Shown: positions 1-9,302, numbered from the stretch's first letter. The stretch: 64,000 nucleotides of DNA from Enterococcus larvae (GCF_017830045.1 NZ_JAEDXU010000006.1:186001-250000), one strand, 5' to 3'. The notes: generated from the sequence alone by a model not told the origin. Program-made: numbers and translations.

Positions 1-1
1 A

Positions 2-79
2 CCCAAAAGAAAATATTGTAATGATGAGCCAGTAGAGCTAAATGGAAAAGCTATTTTTGAAAAAGTTGAAGACGAGTAA
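2..79 (+). CDS. C-terminal end of an upstream ICE conjugation protein (partial)
   Basis: An open frame runs from the left edge to a TAA at 77-79 and ends in the acidic residues EKVEDE. The stop lies 12 bases before the VirB4 start, so the two genes are probably co-transcribed. In ICEBs1 and Tn916 the gene just before the VirB4 ATPase encodes a small TcpE/ConD-type membrane protein, so this may be its tail. That identification rests on position only; 25 residues are too few to judge by sequence. Confidence 0.4.
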   Translation, partial: PKRKYCNDEPVELNGKAIFEKVEDE

Positions 80-91
80 GGAGCGTGAAAA

Positions 92-2611
92 ATGGCTAAA
101 AAAGAACTAATAAGAACGCCTCTGAAAACAATACATAATAATATGATATTGACGAAAGATGGCGATATTTGGGCTTACTATAAAGTAAAGCCGGATGAGA
201 TAAATAATCATAATTTTACCCAAAGAGAAAATTCAAAAAATCGAAAATGGAATAATTTTCTTAAGAAAACTCTATCAAAATTTGAGGATATTGAATTATT
301 TTCTTATCCGAAGGATTTACAACTGAAAGCAAGATTTGATAGTTTATGGTCAGAATTTTCCCCGGATTCAAAAGATGCTGCTTCGTATTATGCGAATGCA
401 ACAACAGTTAAACTTGAAAAAGAATTAGGCATGATTACGACGGATGCATACATTCTAGGTGTGAAACTGAAGAACGTACTTAGTGATAGTAACCCTTTAG
501 AAGCGATGAAAAATACAGTGTCAGAAGTGACAGATACAGCACTACATTTCCTTGGAAAAGAACGTCCGCTTGATTTTCAAAAATTTAATAATGTGAAAGT
601 AGTTGAATATGATCTAAGAGGCGCTATGAGAGGTGTGAAAGGAACTGCTCTTACAGAGGGGGAAATGACCTATCTCTATCGTTCAAACTTTATTCGAGGG
701 ATTACGCATGATGCTGAGATAGAGGCATTGAGAAAAAATAATATTACCAATGCAATTCTGGATTCTGCTGAACACCCGGGATTCATAAAGATTCAAACGG
801 ACGGCGAACAATCGTGGCTTTCACTTGTTCCAATTGCTGAAACGGAATTAAACGCAACCTACAATCATTATTTTGAACTCGCCCGAAACATGAACTTTCC
901 TTGTGAATTTAAGCTGAAAGGGCATTTGCTAGAAATGGACGGTATGCGAGGGTTTACCGAACGAATATCAAGGCTTAAGAGAAGATATCAGAATGATTAT
1001 GCTGAATCAACGCAATCGGGGAACGCTGCTTCAGATAAAAATAAAGAAGCGTTGTATGCATTAAACCGTTTGGAAAATGCTATCGATAAGGGCGAACCGC
1101 TGTGGGAATGGCTCGGCTGCTATGTCGTTTATGGGAAGACTGTTGATGAATGTAAACGTAGAAGTGACTCCTTGATCCGTACATTAGGCAAAAGAAGCGT
1201 TGAGGCTATACGCCCGGCGGCGGATCAATTAAGCTTGTTCTATCAGCTCCTTCAAGGAAAAAGCGTGAAAGGGATGAACAAGTGGTTGCGGATCACTGCT
1301 GCTGATACGATTGCTGAAACGTTGTTTGCTGTAACGAATAATGTAGGGAATAACGTTGGATGGTATATCGGAAGAGTAGACAGTTCATTAGAATCTGATA
1401 CAAGGTTATCAAGTATTGCAGCTTCGAGAAATGTTGTGCTATTCAATCCTCTTATTGCGAACCAAGGAGGACAGGAACGAGCCAAAACACGCTCGCCTCA
1501 TATCGTAATTACAGGAGAAACAGGAACAGGGAAGAGCTATCTAATGAATATGCTCTTCCTGTATTCGAGTTTCATGAAAATAAAAATCCTTCTAGTTGAT
1601 CCGAAAAAGGAAAAACGAAAACAGTTCGAAAAAATTATTAACAGTAAATATTATCAACAGAAATATCCGTTGTTCGTTGAGCAGTTGAAGAAAATTCGTT
1701 ATACGACATTAGATGTTGAGAATGAAAAGAATCATGGTGTGCTTGATCCAATTGTCTTTTTGAAAGGAGCGTCTGCGAGAGACACCGCTCATGCGATGTT
1801 TGATTCAGTCTATCCGTTGCAAGGGAAAGAAGAGGTTGAAACAGCGCTTCTTACATACCTTGATATCGTGATTGACCGTAGAGCATTAGGCGAGAGAGTC
1901 GGAATGAAAACAGTGATACAGTTAATGATGGAGAGCGAAGATCAAATTGTCGGAAAAGCGGCAGCTTTGATGGAGAAAAAAATCAATAACAGTATTCTGG
2001 AACTTGGTTTTAGTGACGGAAGCACCGAAGCATTAAATCTACAGTCTCGATTGAATGTCTTAGAAATCTCTGGAATGGAATTGCCGGATGATAGCTTAGA
2101 TGTAGAGGATTACGATGATATCCATAAAAAATCATTGTGCTTGATGCTTCCACTTGGAAAATTCTGTGAGAAATTTGGTAGTGAAAATCCAAATGAATTC
2201 ACAATGGAATTTTTCGATGAAGCATGGCTGTTCACGAAAGCACGTGGCGGAAAAGCAATCCTGAAATCAATGAAACGTACAGGACGTTCAATGAATAATG
2301 CCTTGGTATATGGTACACAATCTGTAAAAGATACCCAAGATGAAAACGATCAAGGGCAATTCGGAACAGTCTTTGCATTCGATGAACCATCAGAAAGAAA
2401 AGCGATCCTTCAACATGTCGGCATTGAAGATTCAGAAACAAATGAAAAATTACTATCGGGTCTGCTTCAAGGGCAATGTTTGTATCGTGATATCTATGGA
2501 CGAGTCGCAAAGATATCTATTCATAATCTCTTTGAGGAATTTGATAAGTCCGGCGAAACAGTGAAGGAAACAGCTTCTAGCCAAGCAGAAAGAAAATATG
2601 CGGCTGCATAG
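92..2611 (+). CDS. VirB4/ConE-type conjugation ATPase
   Basis: This is the ATPase that powers DNA transfer at the membrane in ICEBs1/Tn916-type type IV secretion systems (ConE; Tn916 Orf16). The 839-residue length fits that family. Visible motifs are a Walker A GETGTGKS at about residues 475-482, a Walker B-like FFDEAW at about 706-711 and a C-terminal MKRTGRSMNNALVYGTQS stretch typical of VirB4 proteins. The ATG at 92 follows a GGAGCG ribosome site. It is followed by a small membrane protein, a VirB6-like protein and a CwlT-like hydrolase, the usual order in this ICE family. All motifs look intact, so it is probably functional. Confidence 0.93.
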   Translation: MAKKELIRTPLKTIHNNMILTKDGDIWAYYKVKPDEINNHNFTQRENSKNRKWNNFLKKTLSKFEDIELFSYPKDLQLKARFDSLWSEFSPDSKDAASYYANATTVKLEKELGMITTDAYILGVKLKNVLSDSNPLEAMKNTVSEVTDTALHFLGKERPLDFQKFNNVKVVEYDLRGAMRGVKGTALTEGEMTYLYRSNFIRGITHDAEIEALRKNNITNAILDSAEHPGFIKIQTDGEQSWLSLVPIAETELNATYNHYFELARNMNFPCEFKLKGHLLEMDGMRGFTERISRLKRRYQNDYAESTQSGNAASDKNKEALYALNRLENAIDKGEPLWEWLGCYVVYGKTVDECKRRSDSLIRTLGKRSVEAIRPAADQLSLFYQLLQGKSVKGMNKWLRITAADTIAETLFAVTNNVGNNVGWYIGRVDSSLESDTRLSSIAASRNVVLFNPLIANQGGQERAKTRSPHIVITGETGTGKSYLMNMLFLYSSFMKIKILLVDPKKEKRKQFEKIINSKYYQQKYPLFVEQLKKIRYTTLDVENEKNHGVLDPIVFLKGASARDTAHAMFDSVYPLQGKEEVETALLTYLDIVIDRRALGERVGMKTVIQLMMESEDQIVGKAAALMEKKINNSILELGFSDGSTEALNLQSRLNVLEISGMELPDDSLDVEDYDDIHKKSLCLMLPLGKFCEKFGSENPNEFTMEFFDEAWLFTKARGGKAILKSMKRTGRSMNNALVYGTQSVKDTQDENDQGQFGTVFAFDEPSERKAILQHVGIEDSETNEKLLSGLLQGQCLYRDIYGRVAKISIHNLFEEFDKSGETVKETASSQAERKYAAA

Positions 2612-2627
2612 AAAGAGAGGTAAAGCG

Positions 2628-2873
2628 TTGAAAATATTACTAGTCATAAAAGAAAAAATCATTAATTGTGATATGTCTATTTTTGAAAGACTTTTAAAAA
2701 TTTTGGTCGTTTGCGTTGTTATCGGCACGTGTGGGATTCAAATTTTATTAAGCGCTGCGGCTATTTTCTTTCTCTTGATAAATGATTTTATCTTTGCGTC
2801 ACTCTATGGTTTATTGGTATTGACGTTTGAATGGTTTAAATATAGAGCGTTGCATAAACATAAAAATGATTAA
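2628..2873 (+). CDS. small two-helix membrane protein of the ICE
   Basis: This encodes about 81 residues with two hydrophobic stretches separated by a few residues, and a basic tail (KYRALHKHKND). The TTG at 2628 was chosen because GAGAGG lies 7-8 bases upstream; an ATG at 2598 would overlap the VirB4 gene and has no good ribosome site. It occupies the slot between the VirB4 and VirB6-like genes, where related ICEs often have a small membrane protein. I recognise no specific family. Its likely role is a channel-associated membrane component, inferred from position only. Confidence 0.6.
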   Translation: MKILLVIKEKIINCDMSIFERLLKILVVCVVIGTCGIQILLSAAAIFFLLINDFIFASLYGLLVLTFEWFKYRALHKHKND

Positions 2874-2898
2874 AAATATAATAATAAGGAGGGATAAA

Positions 2899-4890
2899 GT
2901 GAGGAAAACAATTTTCTTACTTTTTTTGTTGCTGTCGATGTTTTCATTTCCACTTTCGGCAGCGGCAGAAGATATTCAAAATACGCCTAACGAGGCACAA
3001 GGTCTGAAAGTGGAGAAATTCGATTTAGATTCTTACCAAAGTTATGTCAATAACAAAGATTCAATGAATCCTATGACTGACAAAGGACAGGCAGGTTGGA
3101 TCAATGGAGCTGCGAATATTCTTTTCGGCTTCAATAAAATGTTTTATAGTGCGTTTGACTTTGGATTGGAAATATTTTCTGAGAAAAACATTCTGAATCA
3201 GTACGTCGATCAATTCACGCTGTACTCCAAAAAAATCTATAATAATCTCTATTCAAAATACATAACAACGATTGTGGTTATTGTTGCTGTGTATTGCTTC
3301 TATTTGTATGTGACAAAGGGCGAACGTCAGGCAATCAATAAATTTTTGACGTTCATTGCTATTTTCCTGGTAGGCTTTGTGTGGAATGAAAAAGCAGGAG
3401 AAATCATTAAATATGCGGATTCTCTAGCGTCGGAATTACAAGCCGACCTTATGACGATTACATCAGAAGATCAATCAGGAGATGATGCCACAACAAAGGT
3501 TCGTAACTCGCTATTCGAAATGACAGTCGAAGAACCGTTTTATTTATTAAACTACGGTGTAACGTCAAAAGAGGATATTAATACTAAAGAAGAACCGAAT
3601 AGATCAGAAGCGTTGTTAGTAACAGAAGCGACGAATTCTAAATACGAAGAGTTAAGAAAAGTAATCGAAGGCTCAGAATCAGACAATAAGTTCTTAGCAC
3701 CTGATAAAGCTGGTTGGAAACTTTCGATTGCCGCATTGTCAATTCCAATGACGCTATTAATAGGCATACCGATGTTTATGATTCAAATGTTCAATTTCTT
3801 GCTTCAAATGATCGTCTTGTTGATTTCCTCTGTAATAGGTATTTCAATGTTTCTAAGTCTGGTTCCGGCGTTTTCGGGAGCTGCTAAAAATACCTTCAAA
3901 TACTTGTTTGGTGTTGTGGCTCTTCGAGCAGGAACAGGACTTGCCTTTAGCTTGTTAGTTTTGATTGTTCAGTTAGGACGAGTGATTGTTCCCGCTGCGG
4001 ATGCAAAAAGCTATATGGTACAAGCATTTACAATTTTCTTCATTATTTATATCTGTTGGAAATTCCGAAATAAAATCATTGTCATGGTTACTGGTGGAAT
4101 GGTCGCAAGTCTTGAAGGCGGAATGTGGAAACAAACGAAGAAAGTTGGAAAAGATGGATGGGATTCTGTCAAAGCGACAGAAAATGCGGCAAGAGGTGCT
4201 CGTTCTATCCCTGATTTCTTCAAACAACGCTTTGGAAGACAGAAAGAGGAGGAGGAGTTGGAAAGACGGAGAGATTCGTCAGTCGATCCGAACGATTTAA
4301 CAGAAAATAATAATCAATCGGATGTTCCGTTTGATATCAATTCTGGAAATCTTAACACTAGTCCAAAGTATCAGGAACATTTAGAGAATGCGACGAATGA
4401 TATTCAAGATGATATTTCATCGTTGGGAACGGACATGAGGAAAGGATTTTCAGAAATGGACGATCCGGAAACGATGTATAACGATATGTCTGAAAATGGA
4501 CTAAATCAAGATGATTATTCTGATTTGTCTACTGCGTATGATTATCCAGAATATGAGAATCAAAATTATTCAATTAACGAAGGGATGGTAAGAGACAGTG
4601 AAGGATATTCAGCGGTTGAATTTGATGAACCGGATATGAATATTTCGGAATACACAACAAATCATGAACAAAAGCTGCATGATTCATACGATGTTGACTT
4701 AACGAATGAATATGGCAGTGATTTACAGGAATCACAAGAATCCAGAATTCCAGAAGGATTAGATCAAACAGAATACGAGCAATACAAGTCTCAAATGTAC
4801 GGAAAAATTGTTGATTTCCCTAGACCGAAAAAAGATGAAGAGACAACGGCTGCATTCTACGAAGAACTAGCAGAAGCGAGAGGAGAGTAA
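2899..4890 (+). CDS. VirB6/ConG-like conjugation channel protein
   Basis: This is a 663-residue polytopic membrane protein in the position of ICEBs1 ConG and Tn916 Orf15, predicted to form part of the DNA transfer channel. The start is a GTG at 2899, with AAGGAGG 6-7 bases upstream. A signal peptide-like N-terminus ends near LSAAAE. Several long hydrophobic segments follow between about residues 110 and 420, with a long acidic, Asn/Asp/Glu-rich cytoplasmic tail of roughly 200 residues. In ICEBs1 the channel protein ConG is the target of the exclusion lipoprotein YddJ, which matters for the lipoprotein at 6603. It ends 2 bases before the hydrolase gene. Confidence 0.88.
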   Translation: MRKTIFLLFLLLSMFSFPLSAAAEDIQNTPNEAQGLKVEKFDLDSYQSYVNNKDSMNPMTDKGQAGWINGAANILFGFNKMFYSAFDFGLEIFSEKNILNQYVDQFTLYSKKIYNNLYSKYITTIVVIVAVYCFYLYVTKGERQAINKFLTFIAIFLVGFVWNEKAGEIIKYADSLASELQADLMTITSEDQSGDDATTKVRNSLFEMTVEEPFYLLNYGVTSKEDINTKEEPNRSEALLVTEATNSKYEELRKVIEGSESDNKFLAPDKAGWKLSIAALSIPMTLLIGIPMFMIQMFNFLLQMIVLLISSVIGISMFLSLVPAFSGAAKNTFKYLFGVVALRAGTGLAFSLLVLIVQLGRVIVPAADAKSYMVQAFTIFFIIYICWKFRNKIIVMVTGGMVASLEGGMWKQTKKVGKDGWDSVKATENAARGARSIPDFFKQRFGRQKEEEELERRRDSSVDPNDLTENNNQSDVPFDINSGNLNTSPKYQEHLENATNDIQDDISSLGTDMRKGFSEMDDPETMYNDMSENGLNQDDYSDLSTAYDYPEYENQNYSINEGMVRDSEGYSAVEFDEPDMNISEYTTNHEQKLHDSYDVDLTNEYGSDLQESQESRIPEGLDQTEYEQYKSQMYGKIVDFPRPKKDEETTAAFYEELAEARGE

Positions 4891-4892
4891 AA

Positions 4893-5987
4893 ATGATAAT
4901 GAAGAAGAAAGGGCTGATTGTCTCGGCTCTTTTTTTATTATTTCCTTTTATGATGGTGTTGTTCATGATTGGAGGAAGTAGCAATGAATCAGACACTACC
5001 ACTGAGGAAAATATGGAATTGAGTACGCAAAATATTAGTGAAAATGTAATGAAATGGAAATCAGAAATTGAAGCCGCTTGTAAGAAATACGGAATTTCAG
5101 ATTATGTAGATGTGGTTCTGGCAATAATCATGGTAGAGAGTGGCGGCTCTGTTCCTGATCTTATGCAATCGTCTGAATCATTGGGTTTACCAATGAACAC
5201 GATTAAAAGTGAAAAGGAGAGTATAGATGCAGGGGTAAAGCATTTAGCGAAATGTGTGGAATTGGCAAAATCAAAAGGAACAGACTATTGGAGTGCTGTT
5301 GGTGCATATAATTTCGGATCAAACTATATCAACTTTTTAGCGAATAATGGAAAGAAACACACAATCGAATTAGCTGATAAATACAGCTTAACCGTGGTAG
5401 CGCCAAGTTTAGGGAACTCAACAGGTGCCAGATATTCTTATTCACACCCTGTTGCCATTTCCTATAATGGAGGTTACCTATACTGGAATGGCGGAAATTT
5501 CTTTTATGTTGCTCGTGTACAAGAATACCTGAAATCTTCAGCTAGTTCCGGCTCTTCGGATGCTTCGGGATGGAAAGCGGAAGCCTTGAAAAATGCTAGA
5601 AATGATATAGGGAACACTTATCCTACTGGGTGGGGGAATCGTGGGGAGTGCATGGTCGCTGTTCAAATGTGGATAAATGGAGTTAGACAAGGAAGTTGGA
5701 TTCCGGGAGGTGTACGAACTGGCTACTTACAGTCTGGCGCAATTGAAGTTCCTTGGACTTCTGCAAAATCAGGAGATGTCATTCAATATGAAAGTTTAAG
5801 TTCGCCGGATACCTTTGCGGTGGGTGTTCATACAATGTTTGTAGAAAAGATTAATTCCGATGGATCAATTCATGTGATCGAATCAAACGTGCCGGGAGGC
5901 AGCGGACTTGTTGGAGAAAGAACGGTAAAACAAAGTGATGCACCTTCGGGTTGGCGGTCTGTAGTATGGAGATTTCCGGATCAATAG
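4893..5987 (+). CDS. CwlT-type bifunctional cell wall hydrolase
   Basis: This 364-residue enzyme opens peptidoglycan so the conjugation channel can cross the wall. An N-terminal membrane segment (about residues 5-25) is followed by a lysozyme-like muramidase domain (about 50-150; VESGG carries the likely catalytic Glu, and YNFG follows). A Ser/Gly linker near 210-225 leads to a cysteine-peptidase domain with a GECMVAV cysteine at about 252 and a GVHTMF histidine at about 311. The second domain resembles CHAP rather than the NlpC/P60 domain I associate with CwlT and Tn916 Orf14. The gene starts 2 bases after the VirB6-like gene, so it belongs to the same operon. ATG at 4899 is an alternative start. 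Confidence 0.88.
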   Translation: MIMKKKGLIVSALFLLFPFMMVLFMIGGSSNESDTTTEENMELSTQNISENVMKWKSEIEAACKKYGISDYVDVVLAIIMVESGGSVPDLMQSSESLGLPMNTIKSEKESIDAGVKHLAKCVELAKSKGTDYWSAVGAYNFGSNYINFLANNGKKHTIELADKYSLTVVAPSLGNSTGARYSYSHPVAISYNGGYLYWNGGNFFYVARVQEYLKSSASSGSSDASGWKAEALKNARNDIGNTYPTGWGNRGECMVAVQMWINGVRQGSWIPGGVRTGYLQSGAIEVPWTSAKSGDVIQYESLSSPDTFAVGVHTMFVEKINSDGSIHVIESNVPGGSGLVGERTVKQSDAPSGWRSVVWRFPDQ

Positions 5988-6005
5988 AAAAAAGGAGAGA
6001 AAAAA

Positions 6006-6548
6006 ATGGAAACGAAAACAAAAGTAATAATCGGAACTATCGGAGTGGTTCTCTTGGCGGTAGCTAGTTTTTATCTTCAGAAAGAGAAAACAACAAGCGG
6101 AAACCAAGTGACTGAGATATCTAGTTCGCAGAAGCTACTCAGTCCCTATACACCGCAATCGTCAGAGGAGACAACTACTTCTGCAAGTGATGTAATACAG
6201 ACAAACCCTGATCTTCACTTGTTCAATGTAGCGTTTGTTCAAGCGTTCAATGAATATGATTCATTAGTTGAAAGAAGCCGACGACTTGAACCATACATGA
6301 CAGACGACTTGTATAAATACTATAGAATAGAGGAGTCGCCCGAATTAACGGAAGCTAATTCAACGGTAGAGATCAATGCAATTTATGAAAATGTGCAGCA
6401 GAACTCAGACTTTTTAAATGATATCACTGTGACAATTGATAATGTAAAAAAAAGAATGATTTTTAGAGTGAAGTATATATCAGAGAAAGACAGACATTCA
6501 GTTTCAGAAGTCGAGTTTTTATCAGTTCAAGACGCTATTCTTGATTGA
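6006..6548 (+). CDS. membrane-anchored conjugation accessory protein (YddI position)
   Basis: This encodes a 180-residue protein with one N-terminal membrane helix (about residues 8-25), then a Ser/Thr-rich stretch and a soluble domain of about 120 residues with mixed strand and helix character. It follows the CwlT gene by 18 bases with an AAGGAGAG ribosome site, in the slot held by yddI in ICEBs1 and close to the TcpC-type gene of related elements. The soluble part may adopt an NTF2-like fold as in TcpC, but I cannot show this from the sequence. It is probably part of the envelope-spanning transfer complex and appears to be the last gene of the transfer operon. Confidence 0.65.
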   Translation: METKTKVIIGTIGVVLLAVASFYLQKEKTTSGNQVTEISSSQKLLSPYTPQSSEETTTSASDVIQTNPDLHLFNVAFVQAFNEYDSLVERSRRLEPYMTDDLYKYYRIEESPELTEANSTVEINAIYENVQQNSDFLNDITVTIDNVKKRMIFRVKYISEKDRHSVSEVEFLSVQDAILD

Positions 6549-6573
6549 ATAACTTTAATGATTATGTTATAAT
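6545..6573 (+). promoter_or_regulatory. promoter of the ICE lipoprotein gene
   Basis: TTGAAT (6545-6550) and TATAAT (6568-6573) are separated by 17 bases and lie 30 bases before the lipoprotein ATG. This suggests the lipoprotein can be made independently of the transfer operon. Confidence 0.65.
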
Positions 6574-6602
6574 ATAGGTAACAATAAGCAAGGAGAAAGT
6601 AT

Positions 6603-7004
6603 ATGAAATTAAAGAACTTGTTCTATATAAGCATAATAGCATTTTTGTTATTTTTAACTGGTTGTTCCGACTCTTCAGCAGTAGATAAAACAGAAGAGAA
6701 GAACGACTCTTACTATGAAAAAATAATTGATGGATTTGTGGCGAACTGGGATGGGGATTTATCTAATGTTACCGAAGCACAAGTTTATAATATAGAAGAA
6801 ATTGAAGGAGTGAAAGCTAGTTCAATTTTGATTCACGTTGTAGGTGATTATAAAAATGAAAGACGTGATTTTCCGAATAGTGATTGGTATGGTATCTATA
6901 TTGTAGATAAAACAGAATGGTATGAAGGTACTGAGCTAACTGCTACTGATCGTGTAGAAGAAATGATAAAAGCCAGTGAATTGTTGTATGAAAAAGAATA
7001 TTGA
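6603..7004 (+). CDS. ICE lipoprotein, candidate conjugation exclusion protein
   Basis: This encodes 133 residues with an N-terminal lipoprotein signal; the lipobox LTGC places the lipidated cysteine at about residue 21. The remaining roughly 110 residues form a small soluble domain on the cell surface. AAGGAGAAAG precedes the ATG. It has its own promoter and is closed by a terminator at 7016. In ICEBs1 the gene directly after yddI is yddJ, a lipoprotein of similar size that blocks redundant transfer into cells already holding the element. Position, size and lipidation match, but I cannot confirm sequence homology. Alternatively it is an unrelated surface lipoprotein. Confidence 0.7.
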   Translation: MKLKNLFYISIIAFLLFLTGCSDSSAVDKTEEKNDSYYEKIIDGFVANWDGDLSNVTEAQVYNIEEIEGVKASSILIHVVGDYKNERRDFPNSDWYGIYIVDKTEWYEGTELTATDRVEEMIKASELLYEKEY

Positions 7005-7015
7005 TTTTGCAAGTT

Positions 7016-7049
7016 CTTGCTACTCTTAAGTGAGTAGCAAGTTTTTTTT
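7016..7049 (+). terminator. rho-independent terminator after the lipoprotein gene
   Basis: The arms CTTGCTACT and AGTAGCAAG form a hairpin followed by TTTTTTTT, 12 bases after the lipoprotein stop. Confidence 0.9.
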
Positions 7050-7064
7050 GTTATGTAAAGAAAG

Positions 7065-7092
7065 TTGTTGAACTCATTTTTTACACTATGAT
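7065..7092 (+). promoter_or_regulatory. promoter of the LXG toxin operon
   Basis: TTGTTG (7065-7070) and TATGAT (7087-7092) are 16 bases apart, 48 bases before the first gene. The terminator just upstream insulates this unit from the conjugation genes. Confidence 0.55.
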
Positions 7093-7140
7093 AAACTTTA
7101 AACAGGTAATAATTATTATATTGTAAAAAAAGGAGAAGCG

Positions 7141-7404
7141 ATGGTAAAAAATAGCGTAACAAAAGCGAATACGATTGCAAGTAAAATTTCTTCGGGTAGT
7201 AGTATGTCTTTTGAGGTGGATGCTTCAGTGTCGTATTCATCAAGCTCAGCTGTTTCAGGATTAACAGAATGCCTTTCAAGTCTTTCAGGGCTAGTACAGG
7301 GCTTCTCGTCAAACGTGACGACAGATAGCGGGAATATTCGGATGATTGCTTCAGCTTATAAAAAAGCTGATAGCGATGCAGGGAAGGGGTTTTCTGATGA
7401 CTGA
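7141..7404 (+). CDS. Lap1-like small partner of the LXG toxin (DUF3130/TIGR04197-like)
   Basis: This 87-residue protein is rich in Ser, Ala and Val with a helical pattern and no signal peptide. It resembles the small alpha-helical type VII secretion proteins (DUF3130/TIGR04197, Lap1) encoded just before LXG effectors, which bind the LXG domain and help deliver it to the secretion machine. AAAGGAG lies shortly before the ATG. It overlaps the next gene by 8 bases. Family assignment rests on size, composition and the diagnostic three-gene order. The type VII machine itself (EssC and partners) is not in the window. Confidence 0.75.
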   Translation: MVKNSVTKANTIASKISSGSSMSFEVDASVSYSSSSAVSGLTECLSSLSGLVQGFSSNVTTDSGNIRMIASAYKKADSDAGKGFSDD

Positions 7405-7768
7405 TAGAAAAATGACAGAAGAAGCTCTATTCGAAATGAAAAAAGATCATGAGAGTTTAGAACAAGAAGAGAATACGATCAAAAAAACTAAGAAACGTAT
7501 ATCAAATTTTATGGAAGAGTGGCAACGATTAAATAATGCCGAGATGGAAATTTTAGATGAGGTTGCTTTTCTTAGTCAGGGTACTCATTCAGAAGGTCAT
7601 GCGTTGAGAAGTTTGGATGAAAGAGAAATTGTAATCGGACAAACACGCTCGATGGTTGATTTCGAACTTGATGAATTGGACCATAAACAGAAATGTTTAA
7701 GAATGGAGATAGACGACTTAGAAAGCGATATAGATCGTCAACAAAAGGCGGTGTATGAAGATGCCTAA
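7397..7768 (+). CDS. Lap2-like coiled-coil partner of the LXG toxin (DUF3958-like)
   Basis: This 123-residue, highly charged protein is almost entirely helical with heptad-like spacing, as in coiled coils. DUF3958 (Lap2) proteins of this size sit between the Lap1-type gene and the LXG toxin gene and act as a second targeting factor. The ATG at 7397 overlaps the end of the previous frame, with GGAAGGGG just before it. A longer reading from 7346 would lie mostly inside the upstream gene. The gene overlaps the toxin start by 8 bases, so the three are translationally coupled. Confidence 0.75.
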   Translation: MTDRKMTEEALFEMKKDHESLEQEENTIKKTKKRISNFMEEWQRLNNAEMEILDEVAFLSQGTHSEGHALRSLDEREIVIGQTRSMVDFELDELDHKQKCLRMEIDDLESDIDRQQKAVYEDA

Positions 7769-9302
7769 AATCGACTTTGCGGAGTTGTCTGCGGTGGCTA
7801 ACTCAATTAATGGTGCTGTTATGGATGTAACAGACTCTTTGAATAATGTAAAAGAAGGTGCTAACGATCTAGTAGAAACTTCGGAGCTTGATAGTAATGC
7901 ATGGAGTAGTGCGAAAAATTATTTTCAAACCTATCCTGTTCTCGCTGATGGTATATGGAATAGTGCAATGACGGTATCGGAAACACTCTCAACTTATCTG
8001 ACAGCATTCCAATCTGAAGTAGGGTCGCCTAAAAATCAATTAGATACTGACAAGTTAGAAGAGATGCAAAGCAAGTTAACCTCAATCCAATCAAGCAGAA
8101 GAAACTTGATTGAAAGCATGTCAAAAGCGGAGGACTATGTTCTTTCGAATCTATCGAATAGACTTTCTGGACTTGATACAAGCGCTGAATATTTTACGAA
8201 AGAAATTGAAGTGTTGACGAAGTATAAAGATTTTGAAGCGGGTCATGCGAATGATTTTGATGACGTTCAATCTACTATTGGCGAATTAAAAGCTGGTATG
8301 ACTCAGATATCTACTCGAAAAAACTTTGATCCAATAAGGGGATATGCACAAATAAATTACAAAGCGGCTGATTGGTTTACAAAAGTATCTGAATTTAACT
8401 CAAACCAACCTGAATGCCGTATCGTCTTTCATACTATTGATATACACGGAAAAGATAAGTCTGTTACTCTCAAAGTGTATAAGAATGGTGTAGTAGATGA
8501 AGAGTTAACTGAAAAAACTATGTGGTTATTCCTACAAGAAGATTTGATTGACTTATTAAATGTTGCAGGGGAAGTTTCCGGCGTTTACGATGGTTACAGA
8601 TTTTTTGTTGGAAAAGACCCTGTCACGGGCGAAAGTATCTCGTTTGAAAAATGGATGGAAGCAGGATTCTGGACGGCATTAGAAGTTCTCTCTGCTGCTA
8701 AAATGCTAGATATGCTAAAAAATATTAAGCTAAATAAGAAACTTCTCAATGGCATAGCATTAACAGAAGATGAGCTCAGACTATTCGCAAAACTGGATGA
8801 TTTGGGCGCTTATAAGACAATCGAAAAACTTGATGATATAATAAAAGATGGATCACACTACGTTGATGGTAAACTAAAACCTAACACAATTTATGTGACA
8901 GGCGAAAACAAGTATTTATATGAAACAGATTCACTTGCAAGGATTGTAAATGCAACCGCTGATGATTTAGTGTTTAAAACACATAAAGGACGTTTAAAAC
9001 ATGATCCGAATACTCCGGGTAAGTTAGCTAATGATGATGCAGGGCACATTTTTGCAGATTTGTTCGGCGGTTCGCCAGAATTGGATAACTTGATTTCAAT
9101 GGAGAGGTATACAAATCGTTGGGGCGAATATAGAAAGTTAGAGCAACAATGGGAAAAGGCGCTAAATGCAGGGCAGAAAGTATCAGTTGATATAAAAATA
9201 AGTTATGTAGGAGATGCGCCGCGCCCGAATGCTCTAAACATTTCTTATACTATTGATGGAAACTACTTTGAAAAGAATATTGTAAATGTAGGAGGTAAAT
9301 AA
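7761..9302 (+). CDS. LXG-domain type VII secretion toxin with C-terminal nuclease domain
   Basis: This polymorphic toxin has 513 residues. The N-terminal 200 or so form a long helical LXG-like export domain, followed by a middle region and a C-terminal domain of about 130 residues. That last domain carries DDAGH at about 425-430 and the downstream RYTNRWGEYRKLEQQW, matching the EssD/NucA-like DNA/RNA non-specific endonuclease pattern (catalytic His of the [DR]-x-GH motif, Asn nearby). The target is therefore probably nucleic acid of competitor cells. ATG at 7761 was preferred over 7755 because AAGGCGG is better spaced. The immunity gene overlaps its stop codon. No signal peptide is seen, as expected for type VII export. 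Confidence 0.85.
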   Translation: MPKIDFAELSAVANSINGAVMDVTDSLNNVKEGANDLVETSELDSNAWSSAKNYFQTYPVLADGIWNSAMTVSETLSTYLTAFQSEVGSPKNQLDTDKLEEMQSKLTSIQSSRRNLIESMSKAEDYVLSNLSNRLSGLDTSAEYFTKEIEVLTKYKDFEAGHANDFDDVQSTIGELKAGMTQISTRKNFDPIRGYAQINYKAADWFTKVSEFNSNQPECRIVFHTIDIHGKDKSVTLKVYKNGVVDEELTEKTMWLFLQEDLIDLLNVAGEVSGVYDGYRFFVGKDPVTGESISFEKWMEAGFWTALEVLSAAKMLDMLKNIKLNKKLLNGIALTEDELRLFAKLDDLGAYKTIEKLDDIIKDGSHYVDGKLKPNTIYVTGENKYLYETDSLARIVNATADDLVFKTHKGRLKHDPNTPGKLANDDAGHIFADLFGGSPELDNLISMERYTNRWGEYRKLEQQWEKALNAGQKVSVDIKISYVGDAPRPNALNISYTIDGNYFEKNIVNVGGK

